Shown: positions 45,589 to 58,850 of the stretch, piece by piece
How positions within the stretch are numbered: the first letter of the stretch is position 1
How the letters are laid out: each line of letters begins with the position of its first letter
Source of the DNA: Lonicera japonica
Taxonomy: Eukaryota; Streptophyta; Magnoliopsida; Dipsacales; Caprifoliaceae
Reading direction: 5' to 3'
Assembly (NCBI GenBank): GCA_021464415.1
Contig: CM038466.1
Location: forward strand, 49,971,356 to 50,035,355
DNA: 64,000 bases
Notes under the pieces: model-generated
Seen by the model: only the letters and a program-made list of their open reading frames with translations
Databases searched by the model: none
What the model was told of the DNA's origin: nothing
Made by a program: the position numbers and the translations under genes

Positions 45589-46429
45589 CAGGGGCAGATC
45601 CACAGAGGAGCAAGGGTGGTCAATTGACCCCTGCAACCTCAAAAATCCGCCATTAGAACCGCCCAAGTTGACCCTCGCAAGGTGCTCGACGAAATGCCTG
45701 AATGGGGCAAATTTTGTGCTGGAACTGGAGAGGGCAGCGCGCAGTGCAGGCGCGCGCGTCCTTTGTTTTAAGTTGCTCGACGTCAAAACGACGTCGTTTT
45801 GGTATAGTTAAAAAAAATAAAAAATAAAAATAGAGCAGCTTTGTTTGATTGTTTCCCGATACCTTCCCTTCCCCAAATTAGTTTGCAACTTTTCAAACCT
45901 CTCAACCCTAAAGCCTAAACACCAACAGTCCAACTCCATGTCCCAACTAAAACAACAAACCTCTAATTCATTGTTTCAAACGGTGGCTTTCCCTCCCCCC
46001 TCACAAATCCGTCGGGCAGCAGCCAGCAGGTGGTGGTCGGCCGGCGATCTCGGGAAAATTGAAGGGTATGTAAATGTTATCCTATTTTCTTTGTGCTTTA
46101 ATTAATTAGTAAATATTCTTATATGGTATCCTATTTCTTTAAGCACCAAGTGTTTTTATTGAAAGGTACCCTCAAATTTGTTGTTTGTTGTTAGAGATTT
46201 TATTTTAATTTGTTACTTTGGATAAACTAAAGCTATACTTTTATTTTAGTTTGAATAAATTAGGAGTTTTGATTTTGGTTAGTTAGTTTGAATAAATTAG
46301 GGCTATAACTTTATTTTAGTTTGAATTATGAATTATAATATTATCGTTTTATTTTTATGAGTATATTTTATATAATTTTTTTTTTTTATATGTTGACCCC
46401 TAGAAAGAAATTTTCTGGATTCGCCACTG
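45589..46429. mobile_element. Non-autonomous hAT transposon with 8-bp TSD
   Basis: Ends CAGGGGCAGATCCAC and (reverse complement) CAGTGGCGAATCCAG, the hAT CAGNGGC...ATCCA type, each followed by GGGTCAA words. A perfect 8-bp duplication CTGCGGGA lies at 45581-45588 and 46430-46437. The interior has a GC-rich left part with a short frame to 45811 and an AT-rich right part; no transposase. Removing it rejoins ATTCGAGTCCTGCGGGAAGC, part of an older repeat related to 40815-40930. Confidence 0.88.
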
Positions 46430-46437
46430 CTGCGGGA

Positions 46438-49400
46438 AGCAAATTTTTATGAAAAAAAATTTGTCCTAACACATGTTTATAGCGGTTGAAATACATTTTT
46501 CTTTTATATAATATTCATATATATATATATATTTATGTTTTTGGAGGGACTTTGAACTTAAATAGTTAATGTCATTATAATGATATACAAAACACATTGT
46601 CCAATTGAAGTCCACAACCCCTCATATGTGTGTCTTGTCCACACTGCTCTAATATTGGAGGGAGGGAGGGACCCTGAATCAGATATTTGGGTCTCTGTTT
46701 CACAAGCTTACAACAAGAAAATAAACAAATAACATTGGGGGTGAGAGATAGAACACTAAAAAGTATATTAGGGATAGTACTATTGGCAGACATGGCTTGT
46801 ACATTTGTAGAATAAAATAAAAATAATTTGGTTAATGACACATAATTACTCTATTTGGGAGATACATTTTAGACCATTAGATTATGCTTGCTCTTGTATA
46901 TCTCTCGAAATTTTATATTCTTACCGGATGTATTGACCTGCATAGTATAATAAACACGATTCATTAGCTAGCACTTTTATGCAATGAGTATTCTGTGCCA
47001 CCCGTCCTTGTAAGTAAAAATGCTTTTCTTATCAGATTTCTTAATGCATATTTTTACAGGTATGCATTAATTGGTTTGTACTTTTCCAATCCAAGGGATT
47101 GCTACAATGACAAGGGCAAACTTGGGATTGTATGGGTAGGCGCACAGTCTCAGGTTCAATTCCCCAATGCATGAAACATTTCTTGAGCCATTGGAAGCGT
47201 CTCCGGGTCGAGCAACCAGGCTCTCATAAGATTAGTGGGGTGGGGTCTTGATACCCATGATTATCTAAAAAATAAATAAATTGGGTTGTACTTTTTCAAG
47301 GTACAAACTATTTATGCATGCCAAACAAGAATATACAGTAAGAATACTGTGTAAGCACTGTTAAAGATAATACATATATATGTCTGTCTAGTATTATATA
47401 TACACACACACATAGGTACATTATCCAATTTTTGAGTTTCAATGGATCTTTTTGGTTAGTTTGAGTTGGATATGCTTTGAAAGATAGAAGATGGAGTAGG
47501 TATGAAGGACTGATTGCTTTCTTTATCTTTTCCCCCCCCTTTTTTCCCATGCTTTACGACCACATATATGTCTCTTTCAGTCAGTTAAGTAAATAAAGCC
47601 ACCAAGGAATAAAGTTAATTATTATCTGCCAAACAGGGCCTTGGTCCATAGTCCTTGATCCTATCCAGGTGGGTCTACCGAAAAACCCCATACCTTGAAG
47701 CGTCTACGTGCACACACACACACACATATATATATATATACACATACTGTACATTTCTCATGCATCCCAGTTCGTACAGACTGGGACCTTTAGTGATGGT
47801 TTTTCGTTAAAATATTTGAAATATGTTTTGAGCAGCGAAAAATTATTGCAAAAGGTTCAGTTTGCACGGACCGGACTATATGAAAAAGTTTCAAAATGTA
47901 CATAATACGTACATATGGATATATACACGTACACATATCAAATTATTTACATACGTGATGCGTATGTGTTTCGCATGTATAAACTTTTAAGAAAATTGAC
48001 AAAAATGATGCGTGGGATTGAGGTTTGGTGGTTAATTAGGAGCCTATTTTACTTAGAAGTGAGTGATATCGTACCACAAAAGTATGGCGGTAAATATGTC
48101 TTACTCTATATAACCTTGTTTTAAAGAGGACGATACTCGCTTTAAGAAAAAGAAAAGAGGATTGCAAACGGATGGATTTTTTTTTTGTAAAACTTAGTAA
48201 AGATGATCTTTATATGATTGGTTTTCACCGAATTTTATCAAAAAATTTGGTGATATAATTGTTTAAAACTTTAATTCACCAAATGAAATGAACAATATAT
48301 AACATTTAATTACACCCATTCAGTTTCAAGTTATTTTTTTCATTGAAATTTGGTGGCAAATACTGGAGATGATTATTATAATTAATGATTAGGTCATCTC
48401 GATCAAGTTTTATAAAAAAAAAAATTATTTGTTTACTCCTAAAATGAATGGTCCTAACTAATAGACCATCCTCTTTGAAGCGATCTTGGATATATATTTT
48501 TTTCTCTTCTTCTTTGCTGACAAAACCTTTGTGAATTTAGATTGAATTACTCACGGGCAAGGAATATGTTTTTTTTAATATGTTCATCCAATTATTAGAC
48601 AAGAACAGTTAAATTTGGGTGAGCTACAAAAATATTCAGGACTTTTATTCATTCAACATAACGATGTCTACCTCTTCGCACATTGTTTAAGAATACATTA
48701 ATTTTAATTTAATTAATTAATAAATACGAGATGTTTTATACTTTGTTTTGTATCTCGGTATTTTGAAAATTTATTATAAAGCGCAATATTACACATATAT
48801 TTAAAATGCCAAAAATCTAAAATAACTAAATTAAAAATTATATATGCTACAAGCAATAAACATACATGCCAGTATTTGACCTTGATTTCCAAGACTTCAA
48901 GCATGGTGCAGTGGGTAATAAGCCAACTCTCTTGGCTCTTGCCAACAATTATATCAAACATAAGTAATTTTCTTTTGGTAAGTACCTTTTAAATATATTA
49001 GAAACACGGGTCGTATTAACATGTATCTAAAATGAACATGTGAATAACGTATTTATAAAAGAAATAAAATTTAAATGCATATTAAAGATGGTAAGATTCT
49101 TAAAATGAAAAATTCTTTCTATTCATAGTATACTTAAAACGTACTCTTAAAACACGAATTAACATCTTTTTGAAAACATAACCAATTTTCTTGCCAGCTT
49201 TGTAGGGTCCCAAATTAATTTTGCAATGGTAAAAATTATATAAAAACATAAAAATAAAAAACCTTCTTGCTTTTCAATGGTACCAAACATGTGCAATTTT
49301 CTTTCCATTAGTACCTTCTAGATATATGCCAAGGTGGTTGCATTCACCAAGAAATTCGGTGTCTAATTTGTGGTTGATTGGGCACATCAAATTAGGCAAT

Positions 49401-49859
49401 TTTCCAATGAAATTAGTATATAATGACTAATGATTTAAATAATTGAGTTTTTGTCATGCCACCTCTCCTTTCTTAGCAGCCAGTTGACGTTAACAACCAA
49501 TCACTAGGCATGTATAGTAAATAAAAAAAATATTGGATTTTATTGTAACTTTTGCAAGTATAAAGTCTCTTTTGTAAAATATAAAGCCTCTTTAGTTATT
49601 TATAAAACTTAAAAGAAATATTAAAGTTACAAGTAGAATTCATGCACGCCCAACCCCAAACGTGCATATTAATTTGTTTTTTGTGAAAAGTTTAGATAAG
49701 ATGATGCTACCCAAGTTTATGGCATGAGTGTTTACAATGATTCTTACTGATTGCCTATCACAAGAGTGTTTGTAGTGAAATTCAAATGTAAGCCTTACGA
49801 GTAAAATATTTAACTTTTTACCAACTCAATTAACACTCGTTGCCCAAAAACTTGCTTAT
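46438..49859. other. Intergenic AT-rich DNA
   Basis: No gene seen. A weak B-box-like GGTTCAATTCCCC at 47153-47165 may mark an old SINE. (TA)/(CA) runs lie at 46515-46530, 47398-47412 and 47710-47740. A 48126-48480 stretch is loosely palindromic. Confidence 0.5.
47760..47890. mobile_element. Small foldback MITE (copy 1)
   Basis: TTCGTACAGACTGGGACCTT...TTTTTCG and an inverted CGAAAAATT...AAAGGTTCAGTTTGCACGGA. Same family as 63195-63330. Confidence 0.5.
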
Positions 49860-50352
49860 CTATATTATAAAACATCAAGTTTGACTTAAAAAGTATAAAG
49901 ATCTAATGGTTAAAAATACGCATGTTATGGTGTGCATTAGTTCTACACCCTTAGATGAGTTTTATATGCATATCAAGATATCACATTAAAGTTAAAACAC
50001 TCATACCAATAATATACACACAATAAACTCTTACAAACTAATAATTTTGTCTATACTAAAAAAATGCTATAACTTAAAATAAAAAATTCAAGATTTAATA
50101 AAAATTTAATTTTTAAAATCTACTAATCAATATCAATTTAACAAGATCCATCATGACTATAAAATTATGTAAAAAAAATCAAGAAAAATTATTGAGTAAC
50201 ATTTAAGAATCCATACATTGTTGGATTATTTTTACATTTTCCGTTGATGTTTGTCTAAATAAAATAATGATGTTTGTATATTTAGATTCAGAGCACATTA
50301 CTCTTTTTTATTCTATTATTTCACTGTGCCGGATGGCACAGGTATACTCTAG
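49860..50352 (+). mobile_element. Non-autonomous Helitron (493 bp)
   Basis: 5' end TCTATATTATAAAACATCAA preceded by A (49859); 3' end is the hairpin GTGCC-GGAT-GGCAC (50326-50339), nine bases, then CTAG (50349-50352), followed by T (50353). A/T flanks without target duplication, 5' TC and a hairpin just before CTRR are the Helitron signature. No coding capacity. Same family as 58851-59737. Confidence 0.75.
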
Positions 50353-51807
50353 TATACTATGTGAAGTGAGGCATTGACATATATACCCTACCTAAAACTT
50401 GCACCGGGATGCTTCATTGTTGTCGATCTCATTCGTGCTAATATTTTTTTTGTTGGTGCTAATATATATATATATATATATATATTTATTTATGTACTTG
50501 TGCATGATTCTATAAATTTCATAGTTAAGGTGCGTCGGGCTTGGTCTTATCAAACCTCCAAATTTTGGGCAGGGCCGGTTCTAAGATTCGAAAATTGTGA
50601 ATAGAAAATTGGATGGCAATACAACCCTTCGACACCTTTAGTCATAATTTGTTTGAGCTTGACTCATTACAAGTAAAAACAAATTTACTTGTTTTATCAC
50701 TAAGTTCGAATTTCACTAATTACAAGTGTATCATTAAATTTCCTTTGTTAATGTAATAATCTAGCTAGGATTCTTATAATTTTTTTGAAAAAGTTACAAA
50801 TTGCATTAAGATTCTCATCAACACTACTTTTTTAATTCCATTCACTAAAATTTCATGAAATCGAAATGATAAGATTTTTTTTAGCCAAAATTGTCAAAAG
50901 TTGAGGCGTACACAGATCATTGGGCCCATGGTATTTAGCCTTGCCCTTTTGGACTAATCCTATACCCTCTAATTATCACTAAATATCTTAATTAAAGTGG
51001 TTATTGATACTACCATAATGGTGCAATTAACACATAAATCCATATATCTGATCTCTTTTCCGATTGAAAAATTGTAGATTCATCAAAAATATGCAAACAA
51101 AATTATCTACAGTATGAGTTGTCATCTCACGATAAGATAAAAAGTGTGTCGCACATGTATGTATGTCATAGTTCCATATAGGCATCTGTACTCATAGTCC
51201 ATTCATATAGTAACAACTTATCTTGTGTATACTTTTTGTGCGTATTTTTAGTGAGTTTAGTGTTATGCAGTTCTATTTAGCCCTATCTCCCTTTTCGACT
51301 CACTCTTTATGTTACTTTTTACTTCTTCCACGGAGAAAAAGATGAGGACTTTTCTCGATCTCTCCTTAAAATTCATAATTAATATCAGATTATGTGTCTT
51401 TCAGTATTTTATTAGATATGCTGATTTTACTTCTCCCATTTGTAAGAGTTTTTGTCTTCACTTCTTTGGAGCATGAAGATGTTTGTAAAGTAGCATGAAC
51501 CAGATTGAAGATGAGCAAATGTATAACGCTACTTGATTTGATAGAATAAAAAGTTAATCAAGAACAAATTATCAAAAAGTATTAGATATTAATCAATATC
51601 ACATTGACAATATCCCACAAAAAAACAAAGGAAGTTAAAGTGATGATCAACACACAAGTTACAACACTTCATACAATATATCAAAAAGTAAAGAAAAAAC
51701 TAGCAACAAACCAATCTCTTTACACACTCAACATTTATATATATATATCTTTAACCTTTTTTCTTTTTTTTCATTTTTTTTAAAAGTAGGGAAATAATTA
51801 ATCTAAC
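50353..51807. other. Intergenic DNA downstream of LAX3-like gene
   Basis: A (TA)n run at 50463-50484. The LAX3-like 3' UTR should lie just below 51808. No other gene seen. Confidence 0.5.
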
Positions 51808-53514
51808 TCAAGCTTTGTGTGGAGGGCATTGGTAGCATTTAGTGAAGACACCAAATGTATCAATTTGATGAATAAAGTTGAGCATGCTTGCCCACCCACC
51901 AAATCCAAACCCTACTATCAAAACCCACCCAACCACAAATATGTTCATTGAGTATGAGCCTGCCCAACCTCCCAACATTGATGGTGGCCTCTCCACAGCA
52001 TTCTGTTAATTCAACCAAAAAAGAAAATTAGCAATTTATCATAAGACCATGTTTGGTTTGGATTGAAATATTTGTCACCTAAGTGCAGTTCCAAAAATTG
52101 AAAGGGAGGATGGAAAAATATTTTATTTTTTGGAAAAATGAATGACTAAACATTAAAGTTTTAATTAACCTCTCGAGCCGAAGCAGAAGAGAAAGTGATC
52201 ATGTGCGCCATGGCTGGAATTATGTAGACGGTGAAGCTGACGAGAAGAGATCCGACGGTGGAGTTGATGGGGCCGAAGAAAGGAAAAATGATCGCGAGAA
52301 ACCATATAGGGATCACCACGGGGAGTCTAGCTAGAGCGCGTCTACATGTACTTTTGGTGTTGTGCACGCCGATGAATTTTTCCCACACGAAGTATAGAGG
52401 CGTGCATGCGAATCCAAATGTAATGAACTGCACAAAAAATTTCAAAAAAATTGTTTAGATTCGACAAATTATTAGGGCGCATTCGGATGTTATTCTACGT
52501 AAAAATGGAGTCAAAGTTTTGTATGGAATGATTTCTTGTACATGGGATGAAGAAAAGTGATTTCCCTATATTTACAATAAATAATGTAACTTGATTATTA
52601 TAAATCACTTTCATGTTGATTAGCAAGGTTGTTCTTATGATTTGAAAGGCCTTGTGCGAAAATTTAAAATGAGACCCCTTTTTACTTAATTATGTAAATT
52701 ATTACATCAAAAACAAATTATATGACTTTTTAAAAATTAAAAAAATGTAACACAAAATATAATAAACCCAAAAGAAAGAAGAGGGAATAATTTTTTTTTC
52801 TTTGAAAAAAGAAAAGAAAAGAATTAATGGGTATCCAACAATAGTTAAAGAGAGAGATTAAAAGAAAACATAGAAATGAAAGTCTGGTTGATGTGGAACT
52901 TCACATTTTTTATCGGTTGGACCCCTATAATTCTATCTTTAAATTTGGGCATTTTCATTGTCAACAAATAAAAAAAAGGTTGAAACTTGGGCTTATAATT
53001 TTATAAAGGCCAGACAATATTTAAGCCCTTAGTCATGTGCGGTCGCCCAATCTGCACAGCCCAAACTAGAGTTGGCCCCGTTAATTAGGCCAATTAAAAA
53101 AAAGTTTCTATTACTTTTGTGTTGGTTTTAAAGTTGAAAGGATAGGCCACCTTCCACGTTCTCAATAATCTTTGTTTTTGTGAATGATAGAACGCTCTTA
53201 AAGTGAGGATTAATATAATTCACCATTCTAATTGGTTAATACAGTAAAGTAATACTTTTTTCAAAATAATAATAATAAATGAATAATGACTATGGGTCAT
53301 ATTATTTTAATACATTAATTAATTAACCAGAGTGGTGCATCAACTAATAGAGTAATGCCATACTTACTAGTTTTATCTACCGGTTATTCTTACCGAATAC
53401 GTTTGTAAGTTGAACAATATTCTCGAAATGCATGTATTACTCATTAATGCACCTAGTATAATAATCCGGAAGATAAAACTCGTAAGAATATCATTTTCCT
53501 GGCACATATGAACT

Positions 53515-53550
<36 letters not shown>

Positions 53551-56500
53551 GTAACTGACTTGATGAATGAGCATGAGAACAACAGCAGTGTCTCTAAATC
53601 TAGTTCTAGGGAGCAAAGAGAGAGCATTGGCATGGTTAAGTAACATATCTCCAAAAGCCCAATAGACAGCACTCGCTGATGGTAGTGTTAGGGTTAACAC
53701 ATAGAGAGTTGCCATCAAGTATATCATTTTGAACTTTTGTGGCTTCCACATTGCATGCATTATCTCCCTACAATAATAAATTACAAGAAAATCACAATTC
53801 ATCAATCGAAAATAAATTAATTTTAAAATTAAGCAATTTACGTAATCAAACATCCTCTAAATCGACCGACAACAAAAGTAAGGAGATATAAATTATCGGA
53901 CACATAGTTTTCTTGCAAGTTTGTCTTTCGTGAAAAACTTTTATTCCCGAATTAATATGAAATATATTTGGATAGATAAATTTGCAGCGGAGTTGATTAT
54001 TGGCTTGAGCACAGTTAAATGTCGCTTTTTTTCTTTTGGTTTTTAGTAATTGGAATTGGGGGAATAAATTGACCAGACTGTAACATAGGTTTGAACTTTC
54101 ACATCTGCAAAAGTGGGAGAGCCTCATGATTTATAATATAAATGAAAACTTAAGCTTTTAGATATTACATAGAAATTATGTGCGTCCACTGATATCTGTT
54201 TAAACTTATCTAAATTCTAATGAACTTTGTTTGAAAATAATTTAAAAAAATTATGAGTGGTACTATTACTAAAGTAATTATGTTTATCGTTAGAATAATG
54301 TATAATTTTAAAAATATATGATATAATTTTTTAAAATAATACTATATTCTAAAAAGAGATAATTGTTGGCAAATTAATAGGAGAAAAGAATAAAGTAACA
54401 ATTTGAATTCCAAAACAAACATATAAACCAAAACAGTTCCATATTGAGATATGTGTGAATTGACGAGGACAAGAAGCAGAAAGTCTATTTTATTAGAAAA
54501 ACAATTTAAAATATGGGATTCAGCTTTATAGGGAACATGTTCCACAAAAGTAGTTTCCAGTAATAATTCATCCATGTAATATGTCTGTATTCACACGTGC
54601 ATGAAATAATATATATACATATATAAAATTAAATAATTAAATACATCAAGTTGGACAATATTTAATGTCTCAAAAAATTAGGAAAAAAATTAACATGAGG
54701 AAACTTATTCATATTAAAAGTTTGAATCTCGATTTTAAAGTTTGTCTTAACTTTATAAATTTATACTACTATCGTTTGAAAAATTGTATCATATTTTTGA
54801 ATTATTTCATTTACTGTTACAAATTTTTTTTTTAATAAAGAATTTCTTTGCAATAAGTTTTGGATCGACCTTGTATGTGAAGCAAATTAATTAAGCTTAT
54901 ACTTACGCAGTATGGCACTTATCATCTTTGTTTTATGAACAAAATAAGTATTGAAATGAAATTAAGGATACAAATATTTAAAGCACATCAGTACTCATTA
55001 TGTACAGAATTGTTAGTATACATATTTTTTATTTTTGTTCGAATTAAATATATTTGAATTACATGTATATCGCGTGTGGGATTTAGCATATTATGTATAT
55101 ATTTATTGATACTTACACTGTGACAGCATGCCCACCAAATGTATAGAGAATGTTTGTTGCTCCAGTAAAGTACAGAACCATTGTGGTTGGACCTGAGTGC
55201 TTCACTCCCTCAATCTTTACATGCCCAATTTAAAAATATTTTAAGTTAAAATTAGTTAAACAAAAAAAATATAATCAAGCCAAATTTACACTTTAATCCT
55301 AAACTGTCTTCAGATTCAAATAATATCAACATTCAGTAATATTTTTTTTTGATAAAATTAAGGGTTTTTTAGGATCCCGACCTTCAGTTTAAAACTTTTT
55401 AAGATATGGTTTACAAATTTTATTTTAAAAAAAGGGTAAGGTCATTAAAAGATACTATTTTACGGTGTCTACATCATAATATCTATAGATGCTGCTTCTG
55501 GTGAAGACTATAATTGAGAGATATTGTAAATATTATGAGGTAGATACTGTGAGACAATATCTCTTAGGGACCACATCCTTTTAAAAAACACATTGTGGCC
55601 TTCCACCACAACGACGGAATTCTTTTTTTTCTGAAAATTAAAGACGCTTTTCATGAAACGACATAATGAATTGACCACGTTTAAAAAAAGAAACTAAACT
55701 CTTAATTTAAGATATTCCAAAAAAGAACAATAGACTCTTAATTAGGAGAGACCAAGTATTATTTATGCAATCTAAATTTAGATTCGAGGAACCCAAAAAT
55801 TAAAAATTATATATGTATATGTATGTACCTGTCCATGGGTAAAGGAGGCAATGGTTAAATACCATGCAGTGTAAGTAGTCATTATGAGGCCCAAAAATGA
55901 CCAAATTCTGTAGTTGTGAAATGAAGGGATAAAAACAGTTGTTGCACAACATGCTCCAAATATGTAGGTCCATGTTCTCTTGTCCAAATTATCATTTATG
56001 TAGTAAATATTACTGCAATTAACATCAATAAAAAATGTTAAAATTCAATAATAAAGTCAATTATTTAGAAAAAATGATAATATATTTCTTAAAAAAATTT
56101 AATTACCTTGCGCAAGCAATTAACTGAATCACAGATCCGAATAGAAGAAAAGTACAATTGAAAAATAGGCCAATATTTCTCCAGTGTTTTCCCAGTAGTC
56201 CGTCAAGAACTTCAAACCACTAGTGATTCACAAAAGAAAAATATATTATCATAAGTGATGTCTACGCAGATAATTTTTCTCAAAAAGCATCGAAAGTTTG
56301 GTAAAGAGGTCATAGCGACGTACACAATATTATTCTGAAAATTAAAATAAAAAAATTGCGACGCAGTACTGAATTCCAGTCGAAAAATTACCTGAATTAC
56401 ATGATTCCGAAAATCGACTTTTTCCCTTTCCTTTCTAGTTCTATATTCAACATAAAGTACACTTATGAGGTAAGCAGTCCAACTTCCCATTAAGCCATAG

Positions 56501-57130
56501 AATAATTGAAAAAGAATTCCAGATATCATCCCGAGTTGGGAAAATGAGTAAGGGAGTGTGAGAAGCACTTGAGCCACCTACATTCAAAAAAATTAATAAT
56601 TAAAAAAGAAAACCTTTTCCAAGAATTAAGAAATATAAAAAAAGGAGCAATAATTAAAAAGTTTAAAATTAATGCTAGATTTGTTTAAATTTATATAAAA
56701 TTAAAACCTTAAAATTAAATCTTGAAACACCCAGACAACAAGGAATTGTATTTCTTTTTGTTGCAACTATATAAATTCTAGATCGGAAATTCAAGAACTT
56801 GCCAATTGAGTTTGTTTTTTACTCCAATCTCTTTATAAATATACCCGTAAAATCACATAATTCCTGTTAAGAGTTTTAAATATCAGAATGCTAATTCAGT
56901 TGAAAAACAATTAAAAAACGTGAACCAAACGAACACTGAATTATCAAGAACTACAGCACGCATACCTGGTTAGAAGCACAACTGAACCACGCGTCGTAAA
57001 CCGAGCCGCCATGCCAAAACAGATTGGAAATTTTAGTCTTAGTAGAAGATTTAGAACCACTCTCTTCTTCTGCTCTCTCCATCTCCACGTAGTTGCCGGC
57101 GACCACCGTCTCCACCTTCTCCGACGTCAT
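51808..57130 (-). CDS. LAX3: Auxin influx carrier, AUX1/LAX family (LAX3-like)
   Basis: Eight exons join in phase to 468 codons plus stop: 57130-56966, 56577-56392, 56219-56107, 56012-55829, 55214-55117, 53767-53560, 52427-52170, 52002-51808; all GT-AG. The product is an amino acid/auxin permease (PF01490) with about 11 membrane helices that imports auxin with protons at the plasma membrane. Hallmarks: WHGGSVYDAWFSCASNQVAQ, GSWTAYLISVLYVEYRTRKE, FIPSFHNYRIWSFLG, TGATNILYTFGGHAVT, EIMHAMWKPQKF, PVVIPIWFLAIIFPFFGPIN and the C-terminal TKCYQCPPHK. The N-terminus (EKVETVVAGNYVEMER) and C-terminus match LAX3 better than AUX1, LAX1 or LAX2; Arabidopsis LAX3 is about the same length. No stop or frameshift, so probably functional. 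LAX3 orthologues are auxin-induced, for example around emerging lateral roots. Confidence 0.95.
53519..53547. repeat. (CT)n microsatellite beside the LAX3 intron 6 donor
   Basis: On the sense (minus) strand, CAA|GTCAGTTACCAAT is followed directly by a (CT)n run, so the repeat begins about 12 nt inside intron 6. A polypyrimidine tract next to a donor is unusual and length-variable. Confidence 0.8.
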
Positions 57131-57204
57131 TTTTGGTGGTAGTGGACTTCACATACACTCACTTGGTGCTGTGTGTTATAGTTGAAGTGAAGGAAATGGG
57201 AGTG

Positions 57205-57212
57205 TTTTTATA
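57205..57212 (-). promoter_or_regulatory. Candidate TATA box of the LAX3-like gene
   Basis: Minus strand TATAAAAA, 75-82 nt upstream of the ATG at 57130. Implies a short leader of about 45-50 nt, with transcription starting near 57178. Confidence 0.5.
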
Positions 57213-57230
57213 AACAGATAGAGCAAGTGA

Positions 57231-57236
57231 GAGACA
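57231..57236 (-). promoter_or_regulatory. TGTCTC auxin response element candidate
   Basis: TGTCTC on the minus strand (GAGACA on plus), about 20 bp upstream of the TATA candidate. This is the canonical ARF-binding core and fits the known auxin inducibility of LAX3. A 6-mer occurs by chance, so position is the main support. Confidence 0.4.
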
Positions 57237-58274
57237 GTGGTTTCCTTTTTTCTTTCTCTAAATTTATTTATTTTTTCGTTTTTTTATTTAGTAGATATTT
57301 GTATATTCTTTTTTCAGATAAATGATTAATTTACTGTGGAGGGACCTAACTAGCTAAGGGTAAATTTTGGATATCAATATTGTGACTTAAAAAGGGTAAG
57401 ATAGGTATCGCTGTATTAGTCAGCGAGTACATTTTTTAAATCGGCAAAATTAGATAGGTTCACGAGGGTACAATAAGAAAGTGACATTCGTCAATTTTAG
57501 CCTAACTTAATTTATCCTTAATTAATCAATATAATAATTTAACATACTTGCTAAAAAAGAAGATGATAATCCTTTTCGAATCATGCTTCTTCAGCAATCA
57601 TTTTCGGATTATGTTTACTTCATCTCTTACTTGTATAGAATAAAAGAAAAAATTAGGATCAATTTTGTGCTAGAGACAACTAACCCATTAAATAAACTGT
57701 CGTTTTTGAGTTACTAAATTTGACATGAATATCGTGAAATTAACCTGAAATTACACATTGAGACTTATGTTAAATTCACGTTAAATATGTTATACATAAT
57801 CCATTTATATCATATGGTATAAACTATAAAACTAAGGGGTGGAAAGTGTAAAAGTAAAAAACGAGGTGATAAAATGACTAAGATTAGATCAAAGATTAAA
57901 AGCAAAATTGGTTAACAAAGAGTCAATTTTTTTTTTCAAGTAAGTGTTTTAAATCATTATATTTCTTAACTAGAGTTAAGTTAAGTTATGTAAGAGTTGA
58001 CAAGTTACACTCTATTATTGTGTCCTCGTGATCTCGATCATTTAATTTTGTCCACATGCATCAAAAATTTAATGCTAGTCGACTCTTTCTTACTGAAAAG
58101 AGATTTAGCCAAAATGACATTTTTTTTCTTGTAATGGGACCGTCTTCGATGAATACAAAAAATGAATACAATTCTTTTATTCTAACTTGAAAGTCTCATT
58201 TTCACTTTTAAGATAATATTAATTTCAAATTATTATGTTACTCTCACTTGAATACAGTGAAATTTGGCACATTT

Positions 58275-58405
58275 AGTATGTTAGTCTTTTTTTGTCTCAA
58301 ATTAAAAGTTTCACTTTCTTTGTAAAATGTCTTAATTTAATAATCGAAGCTATTAATTACATCTTAAAAAAATGTCAAACTTTTAATTTGAAATGGAAAA
58401 AAACT
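58275..58405. repeat. Stowaway-like MITE remnant
   Basis: TTTTTTTGTCTCAAATTAAAAGTTTC and the inverted AAACTTTTAATTTGAAATGG form worn termini of a Stowaway-type foldback. Confidence 0.4.
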
Positions 58406-58850
58406 AATGTTTTATCTTTCACGTGTTTCAATAGACAAAGTAAGGTATAGAGCAGAGATAATAAATATCTTGAACTGCCACCGATAAATTACTTTAATTT
58501 TATTTTTTTTCGAATTTTGTGTTTTCATTAAACAAATTAAATTACTTTATACAAATAATACGTGTATTACTCATATATATTTAATTTAAAAAGGTTAAAT
58601 AACTAATTGATAAATGGCCTAGCTAGTTGTTTAAAATGATTGTAGTGGTAAAATTCAAAATTGAAAGTGTGTCTGAGCCTCAATATGCTAGAAACCTGTT
58701 CTAACTGATATGTGAACAAAATAACTCAATTACTCTTCTCGTGGATTAAATTAGTACAAAATGATAACAAAAAAAAGATTTGAACTCATGATATTTAACA
58801 TGCAAACAATTTTAATTACAATTGAACAAAATTTCATTGTATTTTTATAA

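Noticed and set aside
45551..46105. Two 86-codon plus-strand frames
   Set aside because: Inside a non-autonomous hAT element, no domain, no conserved start.
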